A stretch of 32,513 nt of DNA from Candidatus Polarisedimenticolaceae bacterium (GTDB lineage Bacteria; Acidobacteriota; Polarisedimenticolia; Polarisedimenticolales; DASRJG01). Location of the stretch: NCBI GenBank assembly GCA_036376135.1, contig DASVAW010000116.1, positions 1-32,513 on the forward strand. The letters run 5' to 3'. Both the position numbers and the translations under genes were made by a program. The notes below the pieces were generated by a model. That model was not told the origin of the DNA and searched no databases. It was given only the letters and a program-made list of their open reading frames with translations. Position 1 is the first letter of the stretch. The number at the start of each line of letters is the position of its first letter. Below are positions 16,313-28,103 of this stretch, in pieces.

Positions 16313-17079
16313 GCGACCCGGCGACCGTCCGCCTCTCGATCGTCGACGGGCTCGCGCGCATCACCCTGGACCGGCCCCCGCTCAACGTGCTCACGATCGC
16401 GATGATGCGGGAGCTGGCGTCGGCGCTGCTGGCGGCGGGGGGCTCCCCCGACGTGCGGGTGGTCCGTCTCGACGCCGCCGGGAAGGCCTTCTGCGCGGGG
16501 GTGGACGTCGGCGACCACGTCGGGGACAAGCTCGATCCGATGCTCGATTCCCTCGACGCGGTCTTCGCCGCCTTCGAGGCGGTGCCGCAGCCGGTCGTGG
16601 CGGCGGTGCACGGCGCGGCGCTCGGGGGCGGATGCGAGATCGTCCTCGGCTGCGATCTGTGCGTCGCTTCGGATGCCGCCGTCTTCGGTCAGCCCGAGAT
16701 CAAGCTCGGGGTCTTCGCCCCTCCCGCGTCGATCCTGCTCCCGAGAGCGATCGGCGAGCGACGCGCCCTCGAGTGGCTGCTGCTCGGGGAGAGCCGGACG
16801 GCGCCGGAGGCCGAGCGCGCCGGCCTCGTGAACGCCGTGTTTCCCGCCGCGGAGTTCGAGCAGAGGTCGGCCGCGTGGGTCGACCGCCTCCTCGCGCTCT
16901 CGGGCCCGGCGCTGCGCCTGGCCAAGCAGGCGGTCTCGGACGCGCGGAACCTCGCCCCCCGTGAGGCGAGGGAGATCCTGCATCGCGTCTACCGCAACGA
17001 GCTGATGACGACCGCGGACGCCGACGAAGGACTGCGCTCGTTCCTCGAGAAGCGCAAGCCGGTCTGGACGCACCGCTAG
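16309..17079 (+). CDS. Enoyl-CoA hydratase/isomerase family protein, possibly dienoyl-CoA hydratase type
   Basis: A 256-residue crotonase-fold enzyme. The oxyanion-hole stretch is FCAGVDV and HGAALGGGCE. Both catalytic glutamates of enoyl-CoA hydratase appear to be present as E110 (GGGCE) and E130 (FGQPE), 20 residues apart as in the rat enzyme (144/164). The AGVDVGDHVGDKLDPML stretch and IKLGVFAPPA recall cyclohexa-1,5-dienecarbonyl-CoA hydratases of benzoyl-CoA degradation, but such calls are often unreliable. The ATG overlaps the thiolase stop by four bases. With thiolase and glutaryl-CoA dehydrogenase beside it, hydration of crotonyl-CoA is the simplest role. Confidence 0.92.
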   Translation: MSDPATVRLSIVDGLARITLDRPPLNVLTIAMMRELASALLAAGGSPDVRVVRLDAAGKAFCAGVDVGDHVGDKLDPMLDSLDAVFAAFEAVPQPVVAAVHGAALGGGCEIVLGCDLCVASDAAVFGQPEIKLGVFAPPASILLPRAIGERRALEWLLLGESRTAPEAERAGLVNAVFPAAEFEQRSAAWVDRLLALSGPALRLAKQAVSDARNLAPREAREILHRVYRNELMTTADADEGLRSFLEKRKPVWTHR

Positions 17080-17088
17080 GAGGTTTCC

Positions 17089-18264
17089 GTGGGCCTGGGA
17101 GATTTCTACAGGGGATTCGACTTCGTCGAGCTCGATTCGCTGCTCACCGACGAGGAGAAGATGATCCGCGAGAGCGTGCGGGAGTTCGTGACCGCGGAAG
17201 TGCTGCCCGTCATCGAGGGGCACTTCGAAGCCGGAACGTTCCCGAACGACCTGATCCCGAAGATCGGAGAACTCGGACTTCTCGGCGCGAACCTGTCGGG
17301 TTACGGGTGCGCCGGGCTCGGCGCCGTCGCCTACGGGCTGATCATGCAGGAGCTCGAACGGGGCGACTCGGGCCTGCGGTCGTTCGTCTCGGTTCAGGGT
17401 GCGCTCGTGATGTACCCGATCCACGCGTGGGGAAGCGAAGCCCAGAAACAGCGCTGGCTCCCCGCCCTCGCCTCAGGAAAGGCGATCGGTTGCTTCGGGC
17501 TGACCGAGCCCGACCACGGCTCCGACCCCGGCGGGATGGAGACGCGCGCCGTCCGCAAGGGGGACCGGTGGATCCTCAACGGTGCGAAGGCGTGGATCAC
17601 CAACGGCTCGGTCGCGGACGTCTCGATCGTCTGGGCGCGCACCGAGGAGGGCATCCGCGGCTTCCTCGTGGAGAAGGGAACCCCCGGTTACACCACGAAG
17701 GACCACGTCGGGAAGTTCTCGCTGCGCGCGTCGGTGACGTCGGAGCTGATCCTGCAGGACGTCGAGCTCCCGCTCGACGCGATGCTCCCCGAGGCGACGG
17801 GGCTCAAGGCGCCGCTCGCCTGCCTGACGCAGGCGCGTTACGGGATCGCCTGGGGGGTCGTCGGCCTCGCGATGGCCGTGTTCGACGAGGCGCTGCAGTA
17901 TTCCAAGCAGCGGGTCATGTTCGGAAGGCCGATCGCCGGCTTCCAGCTCACCCAGCGCAAGCTCACGTGGATGGCCACGGAGATCACCAAGAGCCAGCTC
18001 CTCAACCTGCAGGTCGGCCGGCTCAAAGAACGCGGCGCCGTCACGCCGCAGCAGGTCTCGATGGCCAAGATGAACGGCTGCCGGGTCGCGCGGGAGAGCA
18101 CCCACCTCGCGCGCGAGATCCTCGGCGCGAACGGCGTGGCCAGCGAATACCAGACCGGCCGACACTTCTGCAACATCGAGGCCGTGTACACCTACGAGGG
18201 AACCGACGACATCCACACCCTCATCGTGGGGCAGGAGGTCACCGGGATTCCCGCGTTCAAGTAG
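17089..18264 (+). CDS. gcdH: Glutaryl-CoA dehydrogenase-like acyl-CoA dehydrogenase
   Basis: A 391-residue FAD enzyme. LRSFVSVQGALVMYPIHAWG contains the arginine and serine that bind the distal carboxylate in glutaryl-CoA dehydrogenases. CFGLTEPDHGSDPGGM is the flavin-binding motif, and the catalytic base is the Glu in TYEGTDDIH near the C-terminus. It likely oxidises and decarboxylates glutaryl-CoA to crotonyl-CoA, which the adjacent hydratase and thiolase could carry on to acetyl-CoA. The GTG start has AGGAGG six bases before it. The 3' end overlaps the convergent unknown gene by eight bases. An acyl-CoA dehydrogenase of another chain specificity remains possible. Confidence 0.92.
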   Translation: MGLGDFYRGFDFVELDSLLTDEEKMIRESVREFVTAEVLPVIEGHFEAGTFPNDLIPKIGELGLLGANLSGYGCAGLGAVAYGLIMQELERGDSGLRSFVSVQGALVMYPIHAWGSEAQKQRWLPALASGKAIGCFGLTEPDHGSDPGGMETRAVRKGDRWILNGAKAWITNGSVADVSIVWARTEEGIRGFLVEKGTPGYTTKDHVGKFSLRASVTSELILQDVELPLDAMLPEATGLKAPLACLTQARYGIAWGVVGLAMAVFDEALQYSKQRVMFGRPIAGFQLTQRKLTWMATEITKSQLLNLQVGRLKERGAVTPQQVSMAKMNGCRVARESTHLAREILGANGVASEYQTGRHFCNIEAVYTYEGTDDIHTLIVGQEVTGIPAFK

Positions 18265-18736
18265 GCCGGCGCTCCTCGCCCCGGACCGACACGATGTAAC
18301 CGCGCTGGACCAGCGTCACCTGCCCGGAGCCGAGCAGCGGCACGAACCGCGGTGCGCTGTTCAGGTAGTCGACGACGCGCGAGCGCTCGCGGGGCATCGC
18401 GATCGGGAGCTTGCCGATCAGGCTGATGCCCCCGGTCAACGTCATGCGCACGGGAACCTCGTGCCCGGGGTCGGCATAGAGCTCGGGCTCCCCGACCTGC
18501 TCCTCGCCCCCGGCGACCGTCACCGTGATCACGCCGGCCTTGTTGAGCACGAAGCGGTCCTCGCCGCAGGCCACCGGAAAGAACTCCTCGGTCGAGTCGT
18601 TCAGGTGGTCGAGGACCCGCGCGGGCCTCCCGTCGTGTCCCGTGGCTGCGGTGAACAGGGACCCGTCGAGGGTCCTGCCGTCGTCGAGCAGGATCCGGAC
18701 CGCGACTTCGTTTCGCGGCACGCGAAGCAGTTCCAT
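18257..18736 (-). CDS. Unknown protein built of two copies of a ~60-residue beta-rich domain
   Basis: The 159 residues contain an internal duplication: residues 10-74 and 92-152 share the pattern E-V-x-V-R, DG/GG, L-x-G-x-L, then RV-x-D-x-LN, F-x-P, and a closing G-x-I-x-x-V. The strands and turns (a short first motif with an inner glycine, a later hydrophobic-I-x-x-V strand) look like an Sm-like small beta-barrel, which is a guess from pattern only. No signal peptide, membrane segment or cysteine cluster. The ATG has a GGAG site and a TATATT box about 19 bases upstream. It diverges from the PATAN-domain gene, so they may be co-regulated. I do not know the family. Confidence 0.75.
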   Translation of the reverse strand: MELLRVPRNEVAVRILLDDGRTLDGSLFTAATGHDGRPARVLDHLNDSTEEFFPVACGEDRFVLNKAGVITVTVAGGEEQVGEPELYADPGHEVPVRMTLTGGISLIGKLPIAMPRERSRVVDYLNSAPRFVPLLGSGQVTLVQRGYIVSVRGEERRPT

Positions 18737-18763
18737 GGGCGGCCTCCGGCGGCCGAATATAGG

Positions 18764-18791
18764 TTGCCGATCCCCTTTCGGCGATTACATT
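18764..18791 (+). promoter_or_regulatory. Putative promoter of the PATAN-domain gene
   Basis: TTGCCG (18764-18769), 16-base spacer, TACATT (18786-18791); about 20 bases further the ATG at 18812 is preceded by GAGGGA. In the same 75-base divergent gap, TATATT on the minus strand (18761-18756) could serve the unknown gene. Confidence 0.45.
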
Positions 18792-18811
18792 TCCCGCTTC
18801 GAGGGACGGCC

Positions 18812-20056
18812 ATGCCGCTGTACGGGAGCCTCGCGTCGATGCCCCTGGGGGATCTCCTCCAGTGGCTGGGCATCGCCAACAAAACGGGGACCCTCGAGCT
18901 CGAGCGGCAGAAGGTCCGCAAGCGCATCCTCTTCCGGCACGGACGCGTCATCGCCTGCGCCTCCGAGGATCCTTCGGACCTGCTCGGACACTGGCTCGTC
19001 TCCCGCGGGCGGATCTCCGAGGACGTCCTGAGACAGGCGCTCTCGCGGCAGGAGCGGGAGAAGCGGCATCTGGGCGAGCTGCTCGTGGAGATGGGCGCCA
19101 TCAAGAAGGACGACCTCCTCCGCCAGCTCGTCGCCAAGACCGAGGAGTCGATCTTCGCGCTGTTCGAGTGGACCGACGCGGAATTCCGCTTCCGGGACGA
19201 CGACCCCGATCCCGGCAACGTCTTCCCCGTCGACCTGCGCGTGGAGGACGTCCTGCTCCGGGGCGCCCAGCGCCACGACGAGGTGCAGCGCATCCGGACG
19301 ATCTTCAACGACCCCGGCATCGTGCTGCGCCGCACCGCCAAGCTCCCTCCCGCCGAGGTGTTCCGGAACCGGATGGCGAAGAGCCTCTACGAGGCCGTCA
19401 ACGGCGAGCGCAGCGTCGCCGAGATCCTCCTCCACGCCCACGCGTCGGAGTTCCTCGTCACCAAGTTCCTCTTCGAGCTTCACCGCATCGGCGCGGTGGA
19501 GGTGGCGGGGGTCCTTCCCGCTCCGCCGTCCCCCGCGGAGGACCCTCTCGAGTTCGAGCTCCACGTTCCCGAACCGGTGGGCGCGGCGGCGGACGGGACG
19601 GCCCGAAACGAGGCACCCCGGATCGCCGTGGCGGCGCCCGCCGCCGAGCCGCGCCCCGAGGTCGTCGTCCCCGCGGAGACCGACCTCGAGATCGCGCGCC
19701 GCCTGATGGCCCAAGGGGATTTCGACTCGGCGCTCGAGATCCTGGACAGGGCGTACCGGATGCAGCCGGGGGACGAGTCCTTGCGTCGCCTGCTCGCCGA
19801 GGCCGAGTCCGCCTTCGTGGAGAAGGCCTATCGCCATTATCTCCCCCCCTCGAAGATCCCCGTTCTCATGAAGCCGCCCCAGACCCTGCAGAACGAGCAC
19901 CTTTCACCGGCCGAGTTCTTCCTGCTCAGCCGGATGGACGGCTCGTGGAACGTGCGTTCGATCATCCAGATCGCCCCCTTGAGGGAGGTCGAGGCCCTCC
20001 GGACCCTCAAGCGGCTGCGCGAGCGCGGCATACTGGAGCTTCGAGACCCGGCCTGA
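18812..20056 (+). CDS. PATAN (DUF4388) domain protein with TPR-like and winged-helix-like segments
   Basis: A 414-residue cytoplasmic protein. Residues 1-125 match the PATAN/DUF4388 pattern (MPLYGSLASMPLGDLLQWLG, GTLELER, GRVIACASEDP, LGHWLVSRGRISEDVL), a domain seen in regulatory proteins of Myxococcota and Acidobacteriota. Residues about 170-235 look like a helical effector segment (SLYEAVNGERSVAEILLHAH). A Pro/Ala-rich linker (240-285) leads to a TPR-like pair (ARRLMAQGDFDSALEILDRA). The end (about 345-414) repeats the FLLSRMDGSWNVRSIIQIA pattern with LRERGILEL, a winged-helix-like fold. Likely a signalling or adaptor protein; no receiver, kinase or DNA-binding signature is clear. The ATG follows GAGGGA. 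Confidence 0.85.
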   Translation: MPLYGSLASMPLGDLLQWLGIANKTGTLELERQKVRKRILFRHGRVIACASEDPSDLLGHWLVSRGRISEDVLRQALSRQEREKRHLGELLVEMGAIKKDDLLRQLVAKTEESIFALFEWTDAEFRFRDDDPDPGNVFPVDLRVEDVLLRGAQRHDEVQRIRTIFNDPGIVLRRTAKLPPAEVFRNRMAKSLYEAVNGERSVAEILLHAHASEFLVTKFLFELHRIGAVEVAGVLPAPPSPAEDPLEFELHVPEPVGAAADGTARNEAPRIAVAAPAAEPRPEVVVPAETDLEIARRLMAQGDFDSALEILDRAYRMQPGDESLRRLLAEAESAFVEKAYRHYLPPSKIPVLMKPPQTLQNEHLSPAEFFLLSRMDGSWNVRSIIQIAPLREVEALRTLKRLRERGILELRDPA

Positions 20057-20081
20057 CCCCTCCGGTCCCGCCACCGCCGGG

Positions 20082-20090
20082 TGGTACAAT
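20082..20090 (+). promoter_or_regulatory. Extended -10 promoter before the NYN gene
   Basis: TGG followed by TACAAT (20085-20090) is an extended -10 box in the 116-base gap after the PATAN gene. No -35 hexamer is evident. The leader to the ATG at 20173 would be about 75 bases. Confidence 0.4.
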
Positions 20091-20172
20091 GCGGCCTCTT
20101 CCGGGCCGGCTTGCGGGCACATCTCGAGCCCGCTCAACGACTTGCCCGGCGCGAGCGCTTCTCGAGGTTCCC

Positions 20173-21702
20173 ATGCCCCGCTCGGAACGCCAGGTCCTGG
20201 AAGGTCTTCGTCGGCCTGGACTCGTGCGCGTGCTCGACGCCCTGCTCGACCAGGGGCGTCTGCTCCGAGCGGCGAACGCCGTGGGTGTGGCCTACCCGGG
20301 AATGCGGCTGCAGTCGCAAAAGCGGGAGCGGATCGTCGCCGACCTCGCGGACAAGGCCCTCCGGGAGGACGGCCCGGGGAGAAGCCTCGTCCGGCTGCTC
20401 CGCAAACAGACGGCGGCCGAGGTGCGCCCGTGGGCGGCGCTCCCCGTCGCCGATCGCCTGGCTCGTCTGGACGGCGACCCCTCGGGGCTCGACCTGTTCC
20501 TCGCCGCCTCGGCGGATCCCGAGCCCGCCGTCGACGAGGTCCTCGCCGCCAGGGTCGCCGCGTTCGAGCCGGCGGCCCCCCCGTCGACGGAGCCCCCCGC
20601 CCCGGCCAACGGGCCCGAGAGCCCCGATCGCGAGGCGTCGCGACTGCGCAAGAAGACCACGGAGCTCCAGAAGAAGCTCCGCCACCTCGACGGTCAGATC
20701 GCCAAGGGGCGCGAGGTCGAGAAGTCGCTCAAGCGCGACCTGATCCAGCGCAAGGGGGAGCTCGCCGAGGCCCGGATGCTCGCCGAGCGCCTGCGGCGCG
20801 AACTCGACGACGCCAAGGGCGCCCAGGCGACCGCACCCCGCGTGGGGGCCGCGGTCGTCGATCCGCGTCTCGAGGAGATCGACCGCGCGATCAAGCGGCT
20901 CGCCGCCGATCAACGCAAGGTCGCGCACCGGATCGAGAAACTTGCCGAAGCGCCCCCCCCGGCGCCCCCCACGCTCGACCCCGCCGCGCTCGAACCGGCG
21001 CTGGCCCAACTCGCGGACGTCGCCAAGGAGCTCGGGAGCCTGCGTCGCGAGCGCCGCAAGGACCTCCAGGACCTCGGGCGGCGGATGGACGAGATCGCGG
21101 CATCCCTCGCCGCGGTGCGCGAGGCGGCGGAAGCCTCGCCGCGTCCGACCCGGACGGCCTCGCGCCGCAAGGGGGAGCCCGAGCGCGTCGGGGTCTTCGT
21201 GGACGTGCAGAACATGTATTACGCCGCGCGGCAGCTGAAGGGGAAGCTCGACTTCGACGCGCTGCTCGCCGCCGCGGTGCTCGACCGCCGGCTGATCCAG
21301 GCGACCGCGTACGTCGTCGAAACGAAGGAGATCGACCAGTCGGGATTCATCGCGATGCTCGAGCAACGCGCGATCGAGGTCCGGCGCAAGGCGCTGCAGG
21401 TCCGCGCCGACGGCTCGACGAAGGGCGACTGGGACATGGAGATCGCTCTCGACATCCTCGACATGGCGCCCAAACTCGACGTCGTGGCTCTCGTTTCCGG
21501 CGACGGCGACTTCACCGCCCTCGTCAAGCGCGTCAAGGGGCTCGGGCCGAAGGTCGAGGTCCTCGCGTTTCCCAGGGCGACCGCCAAGTCGCTCATCGAG
21601 GCCGCGGACCGCTACACCCCTCTCGACCGGCGCTTCATGATCCGCTCGGACCTGCCCCCGACCCCCGACCTCGCCGAGACGGTCGCGGCCGCGAAGAGCT
21701 GA
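20173..21702 (+). CDS. Coiled-coil protein with C-terminal NYN (LabA/PIN-like) nuclease domain
   Basis: A 509-residue protein. Residues 1-130 are helical (LRRPGLVRVLDALLDQGRLL). A linker rich in Pro and Ala leads to charged coiled-coil stretches (about 153-215, 228-257 and 276-318). A NYN domain of the LabA type occupies about 336-480. It has the metal-binding aspartates in GVFVDVQNMYY, KGDWDMEIALD and LVSGDGDFTALVKRVKG, the usual three sites of PIN-like RNases. The ATG at 20173 follows GAGG; an in-frame ATG at 20089 overlaps the -10 box and is rejected. RNA cleavage is expected from the fold; the target is unknown. The 3' end nearly abuts the convergent lpxH gene. Confidence 0.88.
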   Translation: MPRSERQVLEGLRRPGLVRVLDALLDQGRLLRAANAVGVAYPGMRLQSQKRERIVADLADKALREDGPGRSLVRLLRKQTAAEVRPWAALPVADRLARLDGDPSGLDLFLAASADPEPAVDEVLAARVAAFEPAAPPSTEPPAPANGPESPDREASRLRKKTTELQKKLRHLDGQIAKGREVEKSLKRDLIQRKGELAEARMLAERLRRELDDAKGAQATAPRVGAAVVDPRLEEIDRAIKRLAADQRKVAHRIEKLAEAPPPAPPTLDPAALEPALAQLADVAKELGSLRRERRKDLQDLGRRMDEIAASLAAVREAAEASPRPTRTASRRKGEPERVGVFVDVQNMYYAARQLKGKLDFDALLAAAVLDRRLIQATAYVVETKEIDQSGFIAMLEQRAIEVRRKALQVRADGSTKGDWDMEIALDILDMAPKLDVVALVSGDGDFTALVKRVKGLGPKVEVLAFPRATAKSLIEAADRYTPLDRRFMIRSDLPPTPDLAETVAAAKS

Positions 21703-21706
21703 GCGC

Positions 21707-21709
<3 letters not shown>
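21700..21709. repeat. 10-bp palindrome formed by two convergent stop codons
   Basis: TGAGCGCTCA is a perfect palindrome. Its first three bases are the stop of the NYN gene and its last three, read on the minus strand, are the stop of the lpxH-like gene, so the two convergent genes end 4 bases apart. It is too short for a convincing terminator and has no T-run. Confidence 0.6.
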
Positions 21710-25449
<3,740 letters not shown>

Positions 25450-25453
<4 letters not shown>

Positions 25454-26319
25454 GACGGCTCTCCCGCGGCGAGGAGGTCGAAGGCCCGCTCGAGGTGGCG
25501 CCGCGCCAACCTCCCGCCGGGGGCCGGGAGCAACCCGAGGATGCCGAGCCGGCTCAACGCGAAATCGAAACGGATCGGATCGGAAGGATCGAGCGCCCGC
25601 AGTCGCGCGGTGACCTCGAGAGCCATCGGCCAGCCCGGCGACTTCCGACGGGTCCAGCCGAGCAGCGCCGCGACCCGCACGAGGTGCGTGTCGAGCGGGG
25701 CGACGAGGCGCGCCCGGGAAGCGCGACTCCAGACGCCGCAATCGACGCCGTCGTCCGGGCGAACCATCCAGCGGAGGAACAGGCACGGTCGCTTGCACAA
25801 CGAACCGGACTCCGGCGAGGGGAACAACCACCGCGCCCCGCGGGAGGCGTCGTCCTCGCGGGAGTCCAGGGCGAACAGGCGATCCACGAACGCGCGCATC
25901 GCTCCCTCGTAGGTCTCGCCCCCGGGCTCGGGATCGCCTTCGAGGAAAAACGCCTCGAGGGAGCCCGCGCGCGTGCGCGCGCGCCGGATCAACAGGAACA
26001 ACCTCGCGAGATCCGCGCCCCGAGTGAAGCGGTGCACGAAGCCGTCGAGGCGCCGGGCGTCGCGCCGCTCGTCGAAGGCGTCCACGAAGCGCCCCGGCGA
26101 GCTTCCCGTCGCCTCCAGGACCCGCTCGACGCTCGCGCGGATCGAGGCGACCCGCCCGTACGCGAGCCCCGAGGCGACGATCCCGGCGATCTCGCGGTCG
26201 GAAGGGTCGTCGAAACGCCGGACCAGACCGACGGGATCGGTGTCGAGGAACCCCCGGCGACACGTCGCCGCAAGGGCGGTCAGCCGTCGTGGGAGGTCGT
26301 CGTGGAAGCAGCGGCGCAC
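25450..26319 (-). CDS. TIGR02757/DUF2400 family protein
   Basis: A 289-residue protein of a widespread family without an established function. Diagnostic stretches are DREIAGIVASGLAYGRVASI, the paired SLCKRPCLFLRWMVRPDDGVDCGVW, LVAPLDTHLVRVAALLGWTRRKSPGW, and LRALDPSDPIRFDFALSRLGI. The spread of helical segments and the PLDTH motif recall HhH-type DNA glycosylase folds, and the neighbour is a DNA-repair nuclease, so a nucleic-acid role is plausible but inferred. The GTG at 26319 is the only start that keeps the conserved N-terminus without running into the upstream gene. It has a -10 box 6 bases upstream and no clear ribosome site. First gene of the five-gene repair/queuosine/lpxH operon. Confidence 0.9.
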
Positions 26320-26325
26320 CCCGAG

Positions 26326-26354
26326 AGGATAAACGCCTCCGCTCGTGGCGTCAG
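26326..26354 (-). promoter_or_regulatory. Putative promoter of the DUF2400-nfo-queA-tgt-lpxH operon
   Basis: Minus strand: CTGACG (26354-26349) overlapping the stop codon of the M48 gene, 17-base spacer, TATCCT (26331-26326), then 6 bases to the GTG at 26319. Initiation would fall on or next to the start codon. Confidence 0.45.
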
Positions 26355-27502
26355 AGCAGCCACATCGCCGCGATGGCGAACAACGCCGCCGCCGCGAGCA
26401 CCGCCGCGAGCGCGGCCCACGGCAGCCGGGAGCTTTCCGGCTCGACCGAGCCGAAGGCGAAATCTCCCCGCGGCATCCGCGCCTCGGGGCACAGGCGCAC
26501 CGGGACGAGCGACTTTCCGAGGTCCTTCGGCACGGCCCGGCGGAACACCTCGCGATTGACCTTGAGGGGACCGACGTCCTCCGCGACGCGCCCGTAGAGC
26601 AGCTTCGAAAGGCGGCGCTTGCGCTCGGCCGGGGTCGGATGCGCGAGCGCCGTTTCCGCCACGGCGGGGTCGCCCGCCTCGATCGCCACCTCGAGTCGCT
26701 CGAGGTATCGACTCGCGGCCAGCGCGTCGTACCCGAGCGCGAGCATCCCGAGGACCGCCCGGGCGTCGGCGTCCCGCTCGCGATGACGACCGTACCCGAG
26801 CGAGCCCAGGTCCGAGGCCGCGTCGGCCCACGCCTCCCCGTTGCGATCGCCCCCGCTTCCGGAGGCTCGGAAGCCCAGGCGCGAGAGACGGACCGCCGCG
26901 TCCCCGGAGGCGGCGTGCGCGAGCTCGTGCCCCAGCACGAACGCGAGCTCCGCCTCGTCCTCGAGGAACGCGAGCGCCCCCGCGCTGAGAAGGAGCGTGC
27001 CGCTCGGAAGCGCGAGGGCTCGATGCACGTCCGTGTCCACCACGACGACCCGAACCGCCGACGGCGCCCCTTCGGAGCGCGCCGCGACGTGGCGTGCGAT
27101 CCGGTCGAGATAGGCCTGACCGACCGGCGCCGTCCCGAACTTCCACCGCCCGTCGAGCGCCGAGCGGATCTCGTGTTCCACCGCTTCGGAGACCCGTGCG
27201 TCGGGAAGCTCCGCCGGGATCCGGCCTTCGACGCACGCACCGCACCGCTGCTCGCCGTGCGCGAGCAGCTTCTCGCTCGAGAACGGCAATCCGCACGACT
27301 CGCACGTGAACAGGAAGGCCGCATTCCCGCGGGAGTCCACCCATCGTGTCGCGCAACGCACGCAACGGCGGACCGAGGCTCCCCCCAGGGTGGGACAGGC
27401 CACGCCGGGGATCGCGAACGGCCCGTCGCCGCAGCGGGGACAGGCGCGCGGATCCGGGGGCCCCCCCGCGCGCGGGGGACTCAGCTCCTGCGGGACGCCC
27501 AT
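26351..27502 (-). CDS. M48-type metallopeptidase with N-terminal zinc ribbons and a C-terminal membrane anchor
   Basis: A 383-residue protein. Residues 20-90 hold cysteine pairs C21/C24, C47/C50, C67/C70 and C87/C90, forming zinc-ribbon-like knuckles. The peptidase domain spans about 105-310: HELAH at 192-196 with the third ligand Glu242 in RERDAD, the M48 arrangement. The last ~23 residues (LPWAALAAVLAAAALFAIAAMWLL, in two adjoining parts) are one membrane helix reaching the C-terminus, as in a tail-anchored protein. No signal peptide, so the catalytic part should face the cytoplasm. The ATG lies 22 bases inside the upstream zinc-ribbon gene. Substrate unknown; quality control of membrane proteins (HtpX-like) is a guess. 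Confidence 0.87.
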   Translation of the reverse strand: MGVPQELSPPRAGGPPDPRACPRCGDGPFAIPGVACPTLGGASVRRCVRCATRWVDSRGNAAFLFTCESCGLPFSSEKLLAHGEQRCGACVEGRIPAELPDARVSEAVEHEIRSALDGRWKFGTAPVGQAYLDRIARHVAARSEGAPSAVRVVVVDTDVHRALALPSGTLLLSAGALAFLEDEAELAFVLGHELAHAASGDAAVRLSRLGFRASGSGGDRNGEAWADAASDLGSLGYGRHRERDADARAVLGMLALGYDALAASRYLERLEVAIEAGDPAVAETALAHPTPAERKRRLSKLLYGRVAEDVGPLKVNREVFRRAVPKDLGKSLVPVRLCPEARMPRGDFAFGSVEPESSRLPWAALAAVLAAAALFAIAAMWLL

Positions 27503-28080
27503 CGCGTCACCCCCCAGGCGAGACCGAGTCCTGCGCAGGCGCCGCCGCCCCACCACGCCGCGACCTGACCTCCGAACAGCGTCGAGAGCCCCAGACCGCA
27601 CAACGAGCCCAACCCGAGGCCGATCATCGCCCCGCGGATCCGGTTCGGAGCGCCGGAACCCCGCTCCGTCGCCGCGGGGGGCTCGGCTGCGTCGGGGACC
27701 GGGGCGTCCGCCTCGGGAGCGAGCATGGTCCAGACCATCGCGGAGTCTCCCGGACGATCGAACGAGGTCGAGCCGAGCGCAGGGGCCAGGCTCGGGTCGT
27801 CCATGCCGACCCGCCGAATCCCTTCCGACGGGTCCGGAGCCGCTCCGATCCCGACGGGCACAGGCCGACCCGCCGCGCGCGCCGCCGCGGCGACGAGCCC
27901 CGGCGCGGTCGCCGCGAACGCCCGCAGGCCGGCGTCGTCCGAGAAGCTCGCGCGCACCGCGTACGACCGGCGGGCCCCCAGGTGGACGGTGCCGTCGCAG
28001 CACGAACAACGCGCGCGACGGGGCTCTCCCCCGGCCTCGTGGCGATAAAGCGTTCCGCACGACGGGCAGCTGACGATCAC
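27481..28080 (-). CDS. Zinc-ribbon protein with two C-terminal membrane helices
   Basis: A 199-residue protein of unknown function. The N-terminus has CPSC (5-8) and CSCC (25-28), a short zinc ribbon similar to those that open many bacterial regulatory or membrane proteins. The middle (about 45-140) is Ala/Pro-rich without a recognised domain. Two glycine-rich hydrophobic helices lie near 145-165 and 170-190, ending in RWASRRS. I chose the GTG at 28080 because GGAGG lies 6 bases before it; a GTG two codons upstream (28086) is the alternative, almost touching the ribosome site. It overlaps the M48 peptidase gene by 22 bases and both carry N-terminal zinc ribbons, so they likely act together. 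Confidence 0.8.
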   Translation of the reverse strand: MIVSCPSCGTLYRHEAGGEPRRARCSCCDGTVHLGARRSYAVRASFSDDAGLRAFAATAPGLVAAAARAAGRPVPVGIGAAPDPSEGIRRVGMDDPSLAPALGSTSFDRPGDSAMVWTMLAPEADAPVPDAAEPPAATERGSGAPNRIRGAMIGLGLGSLCGLGLSTLFGGQVAAWWGGGACAGLGLAWGVTRWASRRS

Positions 28081-28103
28081 GGTCACCCTCCCCAGCGCCG
28101 CAA

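Noticed and set aside
20089-20172. Upstream in-frame ATG that would extend the NYN protein by 28 residues.
   Set aside because: The ATG overlaps the TACAAT -10 box and has no ribosome site; the ATG at 20173 has GAGG at good distance.
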